This document shows, piece by piece, positions 49,256 to 61,056 of a DNA stretch of 64,000 nucleotides. How positions within the stretch are numbered: the first letter of the stretch is position 1; every line of letters starts with the position of its first letter. Under the pieces are notes generated by a model. That model was not told where the DNA came from and made no database searches. It worked only from the letters and a program-made list of their open reading frames with translations. The stretch spans positions 552,085-616,084 of the forward strand of contig JACEEZ010006395.1 of the NCBI GenBank assembly GCA_016584305.1, in the 5' to 3' direction. The translations under genes and the position numbers were made by a program. This DNA is from Chionoecetes opilio. Taxonomy: Eukaryota; Arthropoda; Malacostraca; Decapoda; Majidae.

Positions 49256-52200
49256 TTTGTTCTGAGTTTCTCAGACTACCAATAGGTGATGTATGAAATT
49301 TGAAATTGTCTTTAGTGCTGAATGTGATATATGAAATTATATTTATCGTAAAATATATACATTCTTAGAATACAATATTATCAAATAAAACTCATGTTAT
49401 TATTTATAAATAAAAACATGATATTTTGCTTGTATCACTGCATCACTAGGTACACTTCCTCCAAAAAAAGTTTGACAGTCTAGCTGCCAAAACCTATACC
49501 TTAAATTAGTAAAAGAAGACATAACACATTCCATTTGTGGCGCATAACTGAACCTGGAACATTTGGCCTGTACCCTCTAATAATTTCAGCATTCCATTTG
49601 CAGAAATCTTGTCCATTACCATGCAATCAAAGGTTTAGTGTGAGATTGGTACGTACCTCTTTATCTTTGATGATTTCCTGGATAGGTGGTAAACACATGG
49701 AGAATTTAGTTTTGTCAAAGACAGGCACATTGTGTTTTGCTATGGCCAACTCTGCTACTGTGTTACCCAGACCTGCCAGAAACATATTGCATTAGTACAC
49801 AAATAAATGAATGTGGCAATTATAGAGACATAAGCCTCTTGGGTACACCTGGAAAAGTTTACAGATTTTTTTTGGTTTCTAAGCACCCCACTAATAGTTT
49901 TACGAGCATATTTTTTATCTGGCAAATTTTGATGTGCATTTCAACAATATTATTTGATTTTTGGCTAAATAACTTTTTTTTATTTTTACAGGGGTGGGGC
50001 CCTACCCTAAAGAAACAATTTTATGGAACAAAGATCATAAAGAAAACACATCAAATCTGTGATTATTTCTAACTATATTAAACAGTAAATTTTGGTTTTC
50101 CAGGATCCCGCAACTTCCAAAGCCAATGTATAGGGTAGGGTACCACCCTTAAATAAATAAAGTAATTTTGCCATAAAGTAAATATCAGATTGTCAAAATG
50201 AACATTAAAATCTATCAGAAAAAAATTGCTTCACCCTGAAAATAACAGGATGGTGAGAAACCAAATAATACCTACCAGGGTAAATATGCAGTTTCAACCA
50301 ATACTCTCCTGACATGACTGGGGAGGCCGCACTCCCCCAGACCCCCTGCTTGTTAATAGCCTAGCCTGGCATTGATTACGTAACCTAACCTTACAGGAGG
50401 GGTTTCATCCCCCCCAGACCCCCTTGTGTTATTTTTTATTTCCGACGGCTGTTGAAGGGGTTACTTACTTACTTGGTTTACTTGGTCTTGTTAAGAGGCA
50501 AAGCCTCACAGTCGTGGTGGTCCACCGCTGCTGCCAGTCCTGGCGTCCCTGTCTAACAGGGCCACCTGGTCTGGTATGGTGTTGGAGGTCCTACACTTGG
50601 CAGTGTAACCCGGTACTGGAGGTTCATCCGGCACTGTCCGTAGTATTTTGTCCAGTCCATATTTAAAGGTGTTGACAGAGCACCCTGTGATGTTTCTCAC
50701 ATGTTTGTGGAGGCTGTTGAAGATTTTGGGCCCTTCATGAGCCAGACTGGCAGCCAGTAAGGTCTTGCATCTTCCCGGGGCCTTTGAAGGGAGGGTTCTT
50801 CTACTGCACTTGCGTCCAGTCCGCTCATTTAAGTGTGCCTTTAGTGCCGAGGACGTGGGGTCTGGCACCTGTTTCTCCAGGACCTTCCATATATAGATGG
50901 CACGATACCTTTCTCTCCGTCTTTGCTGTGAGTAGATTCCCAGTGTTTTGAGGTGGTCCCAGTAGTTAAGGTCATGTAGTCCTCTTATGTGCTTGGTAAA
51001 TGACCTCTGAACAGCCTCAAGTCTCTGGATGTCAGCTTTCTTGTGAGGGGACCACAACTGGCTACAGTAATCCAGTAAGGGCTGTACCAGGGCTTTCCAG
51101 AGGGTTAGCATAACCTCAGGTTCCCTGGAGGCAAAAGTTCTCATGACCCAGCCCGCCATCCCCCTTGCCTTCCTGACAGTCTCCGTGATGTGGTGTGAGA
51201 AGGAGCCATCAGCACTAAGGTAAACTCCAAGGCACTTGACATGAGGTGTTGGGGTGATGTGACTTCCTCCCTCTGTGTGCAGCGTCGTTGTTGTCTTGAT
51301 GTTGCAGTCAGGGCCACACCTCAGCATTTCAAATTTTTCTTCATTGAATGTCATATTGTTAGTTGTAGCCCAAGTGTACACTTTATTTAGGTCCTCTTGC
51401 AGGTGCTCCACTTCTTGCACATTACTGATGCGTTGTGTGATTGCTGATTGCGACTGATACTTGTGTCATCAGCAAAGGAGGACAGGACTGAGTCGCTTAC
51501 TTCCTCTCCAATATCTCTCATATGTATCAGGAAGAGGAGGGGACCCAACACTGAACCCTGAGGCACCCCGCTCATAACGGTGTCTTCTTTTGAGCTTTGA
51601 CCGTCCACTACTACTGATTGGACTCTCTCTGTAAGGAAATCGTGGAGCCAAATTCCTAACTTGCCCCTTAACCCCAGAGCCTTGATTTTATGGAGAAGGA
51701 TGTCGTGATCAACCTTGTCGAAGGCTTTAGCAAAGTCGAGAAACACGGCATCCACATTATTTCTCGCTGCCAGGGTCTCTAGGAACCAGTTGTAGTGTGC
51801 CAGGAGTTTTGAGAGACAGGATCTCCCTTTCCTGAAGCCATGTTGATTTTCCATGTGAAGTTCTTGCCTTTCCATATGAGTAGTAATTTTGTCCCTCACA
51901 CATTTTTCAAAAACTTTGATGAGGTGTGAAGTGAGAGCAACAGGTCTGCAGTTCTTGGCCAGACTCTTGTCCCCTCCCTTGTATATCGGGCTTACAGTGG
52001 CTCTCTTCATCAAGGCTGGTACTGTGCCTGCATCCATAGAGCACCTCCATAATTTGTGGATCGGATAAGCCAGGGCCTCACTGCACTTAAGGAGCAGAAT
52101 GGCAGGTACTCCGTCTGGTCCAGCAGCTGAATTTGGTCTCAGCTCCTTAATGGCTCCCTGAATATCCTCAGTGGTCACCTCAATGTCAGTGAGGTGGTAC

Positions 52201-53715
52201 TGGTGGTCTGAGTCCTCAGTGAAGAATGATACTGGGTTGTGAACTATTGACTGACTTTGTGGGGTGCTGAAGACACTGCTATATTGCTCTGTTAATATTT
52301 GGCACATTTCCTCGGGGTCTCTTGTTATTGTGCCCACATCTGTACGCAGCGGCCCAATCTGGCTCTTAGTCTTGGAAAACTTTTTGCAGTAGCTGAAGAA
52401 GTATTTAGGGTTGCGCTTAATGTTGCTTACTGCATGAGTTTCCTCCTCCGTCCTCTGTTTTTCATGGGATTCTTTAATTTTGTGCTCAATTTGAGCTATC
52501 TTGGTGTTGATAGTAATCTTTCTTTCGTCATTTAGGGTGTTAGCCATCTTCTTAAAGAGGGCTGCTCTCTTCCTCATTAATAATCTCCTGTCCCTGGGGA
52601 TGTTATGGCGTTGGGTACCTGTTGTGGTCCTCTTTGTGGGGATATGTTTCTCACAGATCTCCAGTACTGTGTTGATAAAGGCTTGGAGCATGGTGTTTGG
52701 GTTGTTGCCTTTCATGATCTGGTCCCAGTTTGCCTCACCAAGACATCGAGTATGCCACATATATATCATGCCTCATATCATATGCCACCGAGTGGCATCT
52801 GATGCCACTCGATTGTGTCATTGAAAAATTTATATTTTGCAAAGGGTGTAGGATCAGTTAAGTTTGTTTTTACTGGTTCCATCTTGGCTTTCCTGTATGT
52901 AGTGTTGATGGTGACAAGGCTGTGATCCGAGTAAATTGTTTTCTCCACTCGGTACGTACTTATTGCTTCTTGGTTGTTGGTGAAGAAAAGATCTAAAATG
53001 TTGCGTTGCCTGGTAGGCTTTGTTATCTGTTGTGATAGAAAGACCTTTTCAGTAACCCCAAGGAGTTTAGCTTGGGCTTGGTCTTCCAAGGTACCTCCAG
53101 AGATAGTGCCATCAGGCCATTGGATCAAAGGAAAGTTGAAATCCCCACACAAGATGATAGAATCAAGTTAGAAATACTCCTTGTGATGAAAAGGAAACGG
53201 GGTTAGAAATACTCGTTGTGATGAGAAGGAAACGTTCAGGATACTTAAAACCACCGATCGCATATTGGTTTAAGCTGCACATATACCCCTACCAGCTGTA
53301 GGTGCTGATGATGACGATGGTCACTGCGCGCCCTGGCAACAACTATCATGGGGGAGGGATCGAAGGTACTTCCTACCAATATTGCTAGGTTATAAAGCCA
53401 TCACATCAGGCAACACTAAGCCTGGCTACCACGTCGACTTATACTGCCCCGCTGCCTACTGTAGGGAAGCATGTCACCTGGTATTATGCCTTCAATCGCA
53501 TGCCCAAGCCTACCTTTCGGGTACTGCTCGGTGGCCACCACAGGCAAGTCCAGCAGTTTGAAGGCTTCCAACAGTCTAGCGGAAACTTGTACTATTTGCG
53601 GGAAGTACTGGATGTTGTTCCTAAACTTTTCCTGCATATCACAAAGAAACAAGCATGTATTTTGCGGAATTAACTTGCCCAACCTCAAAGGAGCTCGAGA
53701 AATGACACCCGCCAT
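48187..53715 (-). CDS. ISOC2: Isochorismatase domain-containing hydrolase, complete
   Basis: Exons 53715-53514, 49772-49657, 48873-48743 and 48400-48187 join in phase to 663 nt, 220 residues. The protein belongs to the isochorismatase-like cysteine hydrolases, a single Rossmann-like domain. The triad is D26 ([10 protein letters not shown]), K88 (DKTKFSM) and C120 ([17 protein letters not shown]). Also conserved are [23 protein letters not shown] and [18 protein letters not shown]. Residues look intermediate between vertebrate ISOC1 (KTKFSM) and ISOC2 (SGAFLTTSE); length and N-terminus fit ISOC2 better. The natural substrate of animal members is not established. Intron 1 carries a 2.7-kb LINE in the same orientation. 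All exons are intact. Confidence 0.94.
48743..48873 (-). CDS. ISOC2: ISOC gene exon 3
   Basis: Encodes [20 protein letters not shown] with nucleophile C120 and [13 protein letters not shown]. Donor ACAG|gtaaca. Confidence 0.95.
48874..49656 (-). other. ISOC intron 2
   Basis: AT-rich with a (TA)n block; no transposon ends noted. Confidence 0.6.
49178..49254. repeat. (TA)n microsatellite
   Basis: Uninterrupted TA of about 76 bp in ISOC intron 2. Confidence 0.96.
49657..49772 (-). CDS. ISOC2: ISOC gene exon 2
   Basis: Encodes [20 protein letters not shown], then KTKFSM with catalytic K88. Acceptor tggcag, donor AGAG|gtacgt. Confidence 0.95.
49773..50454 (-). other. ISOC intron 1, 3' part
   Basis: No named element. 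Short G/C-rich segments (CCCCCCAGACCCCCTTG) sit near the LINE tail. Confidence 0.4.
50455..53165 (-). mobile_element. Jockey/CR1-type LINE with partial endonuclease and full RT, inactive
   Basis: Minus strand, 5' to 3': 53152-52778 is the end of an APE-type endonuclease ([15 protein letters not shown], then [14 protein letters not shown]). 52769-51387 is the reverse transcriptase ([70 protein letters not shown], catalytic SSFADDTSI). 51420-50506 is the thumb and C-terminal part ([54 protein letters not shown]). A stop at 52778 and a frameshift at about 51400-51420 break it. The 5' end is truncated in the endonuclease. The 3' tail is an AAGT repeat at about 50460. Confidence 0.95.
53514..53715 (-). 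CDS. ISOC2: ISOC gene exon 1
   Basis: Starts [20 protein letters not shown] at 53715, includes catalytic D26 in [12 protein letters not shown] and ends VVATEQYPK. Donor GAAAG|gtaggc. Confidence 0.95.
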
Positions 53716-54712
53716 GGTTGTGTTGTTGTCGAGTGGCTAGCGCAGCCGGTGCCGCAGTCAGCTGACCGTACCTTCGCTTATCTCTCGGCACTTCTGCCAC
53801 CGGCTCGCCAAGGACAGTGTATGTATTATCCTTGCCTGCCACTGACACGGCATTTCTATACGTTAAGCTTTTTCAACACTGTTTAGTCTTGCTACATGTT
53901 TTCTATATAATAGTAATAATCATTTAAAAAAGTAACATGGCATAAAAGTCTACAGATTAAGTGAAACCTGGCAAAAAGTCACCGCAGAGTTGTACACACA
54001 CTTTATTCGCTCACCCTCGTGAGCGAGTTGTATGTTAAAGCAAAGGCCGAGCTTTAAGTTAAATTCTTGACAATTATTCCTTTTTCTCTCTTGATTCACG
54101 CCAACCCCCCCCCCCAACCCCCCGTCGGTAATTACTCACGCCCCCTAAGTGGGGGGCGCCCCTCACGTTAAGAACCGCTGAACGGTGCACATGTTAATTC
54201 TATCTTCAGCATCCCTAAATTTGCTTTCATGCTGGCAGCGACTCCATCTGACAAAATGTGCTACGGTCATTATCTGCGAGGACCAAATAGCGACACTGCT
54301 GTGCGGAAAGGCATTCATTCATTCATTTAGATTGTCATCCCTTGAAAGGGATGAGGTGGGCCTTATTGCCGTATAGATGGCCCACAAGTGACTTTCTTCG
54401 TTAGCGATGTCTTTACTCCCCAGTCCCCAGCCTGCTCACCACTATGGGAAGTCTGACTTGCCTGCCTCGCAGGATTCGCTAAAATATGTAGCTACTATGT
54501 AAACCAGTGGTTGAGACTGTACGAGGGGTTACCCGAATGGGGGGAGGCGGGGGGGGGGGGTCACCCTTCAATGTTTAATCAATTGAAGTTTAATCAGTTT
54601 AGTCAGTGGTAAAGTTCACCATGATCCACTTATTTGAAATGAGTAGATAATAATGTAAACTCGGTGCATACATGTTCTTAATCAAATGAGTAACTGATAC
54701 GAGTATGTATTC
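53716..54712. other. Upstream flank of the isochorismatase gene
   Basis: The first 150 bp are fairly GC-rich and are presumably the promoter, but I see no TATA box. The rest holds C- and G-runs (54104, 54549) and no gene. Confidence 0.4.
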
Positions 54713-54715
54713 TTA

Positions 54716-55386
54716 AGCCCCGTCCACACTACCACTCACCACCGTCGGCGCTTGCCGTCGAACAGTGTTCGTCACTCAAAAGTGGCAGTGTGGACACGAT
54801 GCCGACGAGCAAAATTTAACCGTCGGCGCTGCCCGCCAACATTCAGCAAGTTTAATATTGGGCGGGCATGCCCGTCACTCACGGGTCAGCGCCAAACACA
54901 TGCTTCAAGTTATCAGCAGTTTTCACTATCTAGATTTTTTTGCATTGCTATGTACCGTATACCATCAGAACCAAGAAAGTCAGCTGATTACGAGTATGTG
55001 ATCAAAAATTAAATGGGAGAAATGGTCGAGAAATTGCAGCGAGTTGAAGACAAAAAAAGTGAGAAAAATGTTTATACACTATTTCTTTTTGCTATATTTT
55101 TTAGAATACACAAAAAGGTTTTCGTATATTTTTCTTGCTTATGATATGCAGAAATGTGTCATGAAGATGATAGTTGGGTCAGTTTTTCTAAACCTGTGGT
55201 TATTTCATAATCTCGAGTGAGAGTACACGATATGCAGAAAACATGACACTCACTTTGAAGTCAGAGGAAGCGCGCTGACCGCCGAACAAAACCGTTCGTG
55301 TGGACACAACCCTGGCAACGGCGCTTCCCGTCGGCAAGCACCGACGGCAAGCACCGACGGTGGTGAGTGGTAGTGTGGACGGGGCT
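54716..55386. mobile_element. PIF/Harbinger-like MITE with TTA duplication
   Basis: Starts AGCCCCGTCCACACTACCAC and ends with its inverse GTGGTAGTGTGGACGGGGCT. TTA flanks both sides (54713-54715, 55387-55389), as Harbinger elements produce. The motif CACCGTCGG(C)GCTTGCCGTCG is repeated inside both ends. No transposase frame is recognised in 671 bp. Confidence 0.85.
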
Positions 55387-55389
55387 TTA

Positions 55390-56367
55390 GAGAAAAAAGA
55401 AGCACGAAAGGAGTATAAGCCTTTAGAAAAGCAAATAAAGAGAAAAACAAATATTTTAAACTTCCTGGTTGAAACTTTATGCAGTTTGCAAAGGCTGGTC
55501 ATGGTTTGGTGGCTGGATATTGTGGCATCACTGGGCGAGAGGGGAAGTCTATAGTTCGGGCATTGAATCAGCAGTGTACGTGAGAGAGGCTGGGCGAGCG
55601 GAGTCCCGAGCATCACCTGATTCAGCACGGTAAGGTAACGGAGCAGGCATACTAACGAAAAATGTTTCAGTTATTTTACTACAATCATAAATTTTCAGAC
55701 ATCACAGCTGAAAGCTACTATTTATAGATATCAATTGACGCTGCAAATATATTTATATTTATCATGTTATTGATTATACATCAATGATCAATGATATTTT
55801 ATTACATCAACGAGGACAGACTAAGACTTAATCTAAATATGAATAGTGCATAATGTTAACACCATACAAAAATAAATCCTATAAACTCATTAAGCCGACA
55901 TTCTTCTCTTGAAAGACTTAATTTAATGAGAACAAAGTTGTTGCATAACTCTTTAGCCTATGACGATTTTGCAAAAAAGTGGAGGTAGTGATGAAAGTTT
56001 TTGTATTGGGAAGATAGACAGATAAGACATGAGAATACAGATTTTTTCTTGCAAAAGTGCACACTTAAATCCCAGCTGAATATTTTTTTTGTGGAAAAAA
56101 GTGATAGAAGACACAGTGCTGTGCTTAAGAGCACGCTGTAGAGACAATAAGTTAGACGAAGAGGTCACGCCACCATGCACTTGATAATGTAGCATGTATA
56201 CAATGTGTATATAACACTGGGATACACTGAACACACGTGAGAGGCATTCAAAGAGGAGTGAACAGATACGATCAGCAAGAAAAAGAGAAAAGTTGGTGTC
56301 GACTTAAGACCCCCTGGTTAAATATACAAGATAAAACACGTACATACATGTAACATATATTGTATAC
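55390..56367. other. Intergenic, no gene recognised
   Basis: No support for coding or RNA genes. Confidence 0.45.
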
Positions 56368-56375
56368 GTATGGGC

Positions 56376-57221
56376 TAGTGATGGACCGAATGTCTATTTT
56401 CCGTATTCGCGAATGCGAATGCGAATGCAAATATTTGGTTTTAATATTCGCGAATGCGAATTGCGAACATTACATAACATTTCTAGTAATACACTATTTT
56501 TGATATCATACAGGTAACTGAAATATTTTGTATGTATTGTAAGAGTTCAGGCATAAAAAATGAATGTCTAAACTAAATTCCATTCAATTTTCTATGTTCC
56601 CAGGTTGCGGGACGAGGACCCACATTTACACAAATACTTACATGATAATATCTTACATGAATAATCATTATTGCAAAGTTTACACTGTGCAATATCACTA
56701 TAGAGATAATCTCGAAATAATCCCAAACCACACAAACACTGGTGTAACTGGACGTCATTACGCAGTAGATTGCTGCAACACTTCTCTTTCAAAGAAAGTT
56801 GATTTTGCTCGTGGGTGAAAGAGAAGATGCTTAATTACTGCAGTATAGCGCACGAGGCAATGAGTTGAGTTCAGTAACATTGACCTTGAGAGTAGCGGCT
56901 GCTATACTCTGTTGAAGGGTAGAGGATGGAGTTAGTGTTCAAGGGACTATGATCTTGGCTATCAGTACGCCTCCTCACCCCATTCTTTTAACTAACGCTC
57001 GGCTAAACTTTAAATTATGTATATGTTTGCTTGTGTAATATTATGTTCACTTGTTATTTTCTTTCTTTCTTTTTGTAAGTTTATTGATTTGGGCAAAATA
57101 TTCGCATATTCGCAAACGACTACGAGTGGGAGTGCGAATGCGAATGCGAATGCGAATATTGAAAAAAACATGCGAATATTCGCAATTCCGAATGCGAATG
57201 CGAATATTCGGTCCATCACTA
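56376..57221. mobile_element. hAT-like element with perfect 8-bp duplication
   Basis: Starts TAGTGATGGACCGAATGTC and ends with the inverse CGGTCCATCACTA. The octamer GTATGGGC flanks both sides (56368-56375, 57222-57229). Sub-terminal GAATGCGAATGCGAAT and ATATTCGC repeats are typical of transposase-binding arrays. No transposase; a fragment of the same family lies at 29815. Confidence 0.9.
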
Positions 57222-57229
57222 GTATGGGC

Positions 57230-59049
57230 ATATCAACAGCCCCAAGGATACTCAAAATAGTGGAAGTAATAATTATACTTTCAAGATTGTCTCTGCCGGA
57301 AGGGGTCGACTATCACAAGGATACCTGAATGCAGTCACGCAATATAATCAACACTAAGTTTGACTTTATATTCCTAGTTAGATTATTTGGCTGTTTTAGA
57401 TCAATGACATCGTACTAAGCACATTATGTAAACTTCGTATAAACATTGCAGTGTATTTTTGTTTAGGAGCTTAGGAGATAATGGAAAACCATATGGTTTT
57501 CCATTATCTTTTGCATTAGGGCAAAATGAAAAAATATTTTTCTGAACTATCTGCCCATTCTATATCACATAATAATGTGCATGAATCTCGGATAAGATAA
57601 CGATTACATAGATCGTCTTTTGTCACTGACGAACGCTTTCAAAATGCAGTCCAGCATGAGATTGTTTACACTAAAAATACTGTACACTTCATACGTATAA
57701 CTAATCATCAAGGGTTAGGAGAGATGACACTTACGACAATTTGATTGCATCTTTGGCACATTATCAAGCCAAACTAAAGAAAAAGATAATGGCGGCACAC
57801 AATACATAGTGCCGCTACACACTTTCACTGTTTTAGCATTTGCAAGTCTCTATCATCGAAATACACGTCTGAAAATCTGGAATTTGGAAATATTTCCAAA
57901 AGGAACGCTCGAATCGCATCAAGTTCAGATTGATTAGATAATCGTATATATAGTAAAGTCTTTCATTTACAGCTGGAGAATAGTAACGTAATGTAATCTA
58001 AGAATCAAATAATCACTTTTCGATAGTTCAGAGTAGATTATATTACACAGCACTAAGTCAAATAATATTTTATTTCAAGTAGTACAGTTGCAGAATCATC
58101 TTGATAAAAGATGCTCCATCTCTTAACTCCTACCTTCTTTGCATTTCATAATATTTTAATGGTTACTGTGATAGCATGAGATGAATGAAAATACAAGGGA
58201 AAGGTAAAGTGCCTGATCGAAACATTTAGTATTAGATCTTCATCCAATTCGCGCCTGTCCCCACACAGTAGCCCACCTCAGCAGGCTTTGCGATGTAATA
58301 GATGATGGGAGGGAAGAGGAGGTGAAGGATGAGGTGGAGGAGGAGGAGGAGGAGGATGGAGGCCTGCTGGGAGAAGTGGTGCAAGGGGATGGACGGGGCG
58401 GGAGCGGTTGAGTAGCGGTCTCCCTCTTGATGCCCTACCCCCCAGGCTCCCATTACCGCTTCAGGAAGGACGCATCTACGGGGCGGGGCGGGATAAAGGC
58501 CTAAGCATACTCAACTCTGGCCATTTAGATTGAGCTACTATGTTCCCTCATATCCTGTTTTGTTCGTGCCCCACCCCCAATCCTCTCCTTTTCCCCACTT
58601 GCAATTACGTGCTACCCACCACCACTTCTCCGATCAGTCCCGCCACTTGCCTTCCCCTCACCGCTTACCTTTACTGCGGGCATGTCCATAGAGTGTGTAT
58701 GGAGGTGGTGGTTCCTTCTGTGCAACTGTGATTTGTGAGGTCACTGAAACTATGTATTGAATGAGACCTTCACTTCCCTTAATCCTGGTATCCAATGAAT
58801 ATTCTCCTAATTTTTGCGAACAAAGTCAGTTTGTCGACGACAACCAATCTTCTGAATCAGAATACATGCACATATCCTCTCAAAGGCGGTGAAGCTCCAT
58901 TAATTAATAGTGTTGAGATGGAAGGGCTCGGTCTGTCCCGTGTGTTCCGGTGTTACGGCATGACGTCGCCGACCTTTTGAGTGTTGCTGGGACTCCAATA
59001 AGGAGGCATCCTGTCTGGGCTGGGTGACACCGCTTGCCTTCCTATGCCA

Positions 59050-59050
<1 letters not shown>
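57230..59050. other. Intergenic, no gene recognised
   Basis: Apart from the palindrome at 57476 and a GGA-rich stretch at 58310-58370 I see nothing in this 1.8 kb. Confidence 0.45.
57476..57509. repeat. Perfect 34-bp palindrome
   Basis: AGATAATGGAAAACCAT followed directly by its exact inverse complement, centred on CATATG with no loop. Confidence 0.97.

Positions 59051-59052
<2 letters not shown>

Positions 59053-59148
<96 letters not shown>
59053..59148. repeat. (TC)n then (AC)n compound microsatellite
   Basis: About 32 TC units followed by about 15 AC units, immediately upstream of a SINE. Confidence 0.96.
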
Positions 59149-59153
59149 GGAGA

Positions 59154-59444
59154 ACTCCGTAGTGTAAGGGTTAGCACGCTCGGCTCACAACCGAGAAGTC
59201 CCGGGTTCGATCCCCGGGCGGAGCGAAGACAGACGGGCGGTCTTCTTAAAACCCGAGCCCCTGTCCACCCAGCAGTGAATGGGTACCGGGTGTTAGCCGG
59301 GGGTTTGTGACCCGCCTCCCGGGATGGTGGCTTCGGCCAACACTAAGAACTAAGGATGAATGATACAAATGTTGATATGGAGACGGGGCCATACGAGCGT
59401 CGCTCAGGCCCTGTAAAATACAACTAGATGAATACAACTAGATG

Positions 59445-59447
<3 letters not shown>
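59154..59447 (+). mobile_element. tRNA-Val(CAC)-derived SINE, AACTAGATGAAT tail
   Basis: Head CTCCGTAGTGTAAGGGTTAG, anticodon arm CTCGGCTCACAACCGAG (loop CTCACAA, anticodon CAC) and B-box GGGTTCGATCC match arthropod tRNA-Val. The body reaches GGCTTCGGCCAACACTAAG, then a tail different from the 63552 copy (CGCTCAGGCCCTGTAAAATA, then ACAACTAGATGAAT twice). It has pol III promoter boxes but is not a functional tRNA. Confidence 0.88.
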
Positions 59448-59530
<83 letters not shown>

Positions 59531-59661
59531 CACAACCAGTCACACACACATACACACACACATCCACACACACACACACACACACACACAACACACACAC
59601 ATACACACACACACACACACACATACACACACATACACACACCCACACACACACACAGCAC

Positions 59662-59753
<92 letters not shown>
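59447..59753. repeat. (AC)n microsatellite, interrupted, about 300 bp
   Basis: AC units with sporadic AT, CC and GC changes. The His/Thr and Cys/Val frames through it are artefacts. Confidence 0.96.
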
Positions 59754-59754
<1 letters not shown>

Positions 59755-59880
59755 TGGAGCCATACTTGAACCATATTCGGTTAACCTTTGATCAATGTTC
59801 GCAAAAGCTGACTTCCGTGGGTTAGCGGGGCGATCTAATTTTAATATCCTACTTCATGCTGTAGGCTAAGGTTTGATATT

Positions 59881-60014
<134 letters not shown>

Positions 60015-60252
60015 TATTCACCCACGGTCTTATTCACGCGAGCTGGATTTGCGATCGCCAGTTTTACCCTCCTTGAAAGGGCTTTGAGTTCCTACTGACC
60101 GATCTTTAGTTCGTTATGATGTTACTCAATATGAGATGCACACATTTTCCACGATACATGGCTAAGTTAATGACACGCATCGTGCAGTATCTTTAATTCA
60201 ATTCTGTCATATTCCAATGCCTACTTAAAATATATAAGTATAACTATTGTAT

Positions 60253-60310
60253 GCCTAAGGAAGGAAGATAAAATCCTACAGGCGCGATAGGCTCCCACGG
60301 TAAAATAAAA
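60253..60310. repeat. Short dispersed repeat, also at 37005-37055
   Basis: GGAAGATAAAA, then GCGATAGGCTCCCACG is shared with AGGAAGATAAAAAGGCTACT and GCTATAGGCTCCTACG at 37012. Possibly the 3' end of a retroelement. Confidence 0.55.
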
Positions 60311-61056
60311 GAAACATATAGTAGAGGACCCTACCATTGAGCCCGTGACCAATTTCTCCTGATCAAGGTTTGAAGATGGTTTTTAAATGACTTGAGGATA
60401 CTGAACAAAATAAGCCCCCATGTCCCTCGCAAATGTGCGGGCTAACTCCGCCAGGGGGCAAAATCCAAGATGGCCACCGTGAAAACTAGATTTGTCATAT
60501 CTTCACTCATTTAATAGCTATTAATATGTTCTTGGTGTCTAAATGTATGTTTTTTAGGTCAAGGAAAGCAATAAAGACATCATAGAGTGGATTTGTGAAC
60601 AAAAAGTCATTGTAATTGATTATTTTATAAAAAAAATGAAGACAAAACATTTCAATATTCATCATTTTCGAGAACCGTATCATGCTTATTGGCCACTAAT
60701 TACATTAAGCTTTTTTTCAATGGATTATAACTCAAGTTGATGTTACTGAAAAAAGATGTAGCCCAATTCATCTCAAAACGTGTTACAAGAACTCCAATTA
60801 ACACGATATGGCTGATACACAATATGAATTTGTTCTATTAGTATGTGTATATTGCCGATGTATTCTAGGTGTCAACAAATAGGTTTTTCAGACCAAGGTT
60901 TTCAATGCTAATATACATGAATTAATTTGTTTAATCAAAATTGAAAACAATTATTGATTTATCCTAACTCATTACATATTTAAGATAAATCAGGCAAAAC
61001 TCACAACCTATCATAACTATTTAACTGACAATTATGGATAACATGAATGGGCAATA

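Noticed and set aside
59154..59230. tRNA-Val gene
   Set aside because: The cloverleaf parts are recognisable, but the sequence continues into a SINE body and repeats at 47142 and 63552, and the acceptor stem is short.
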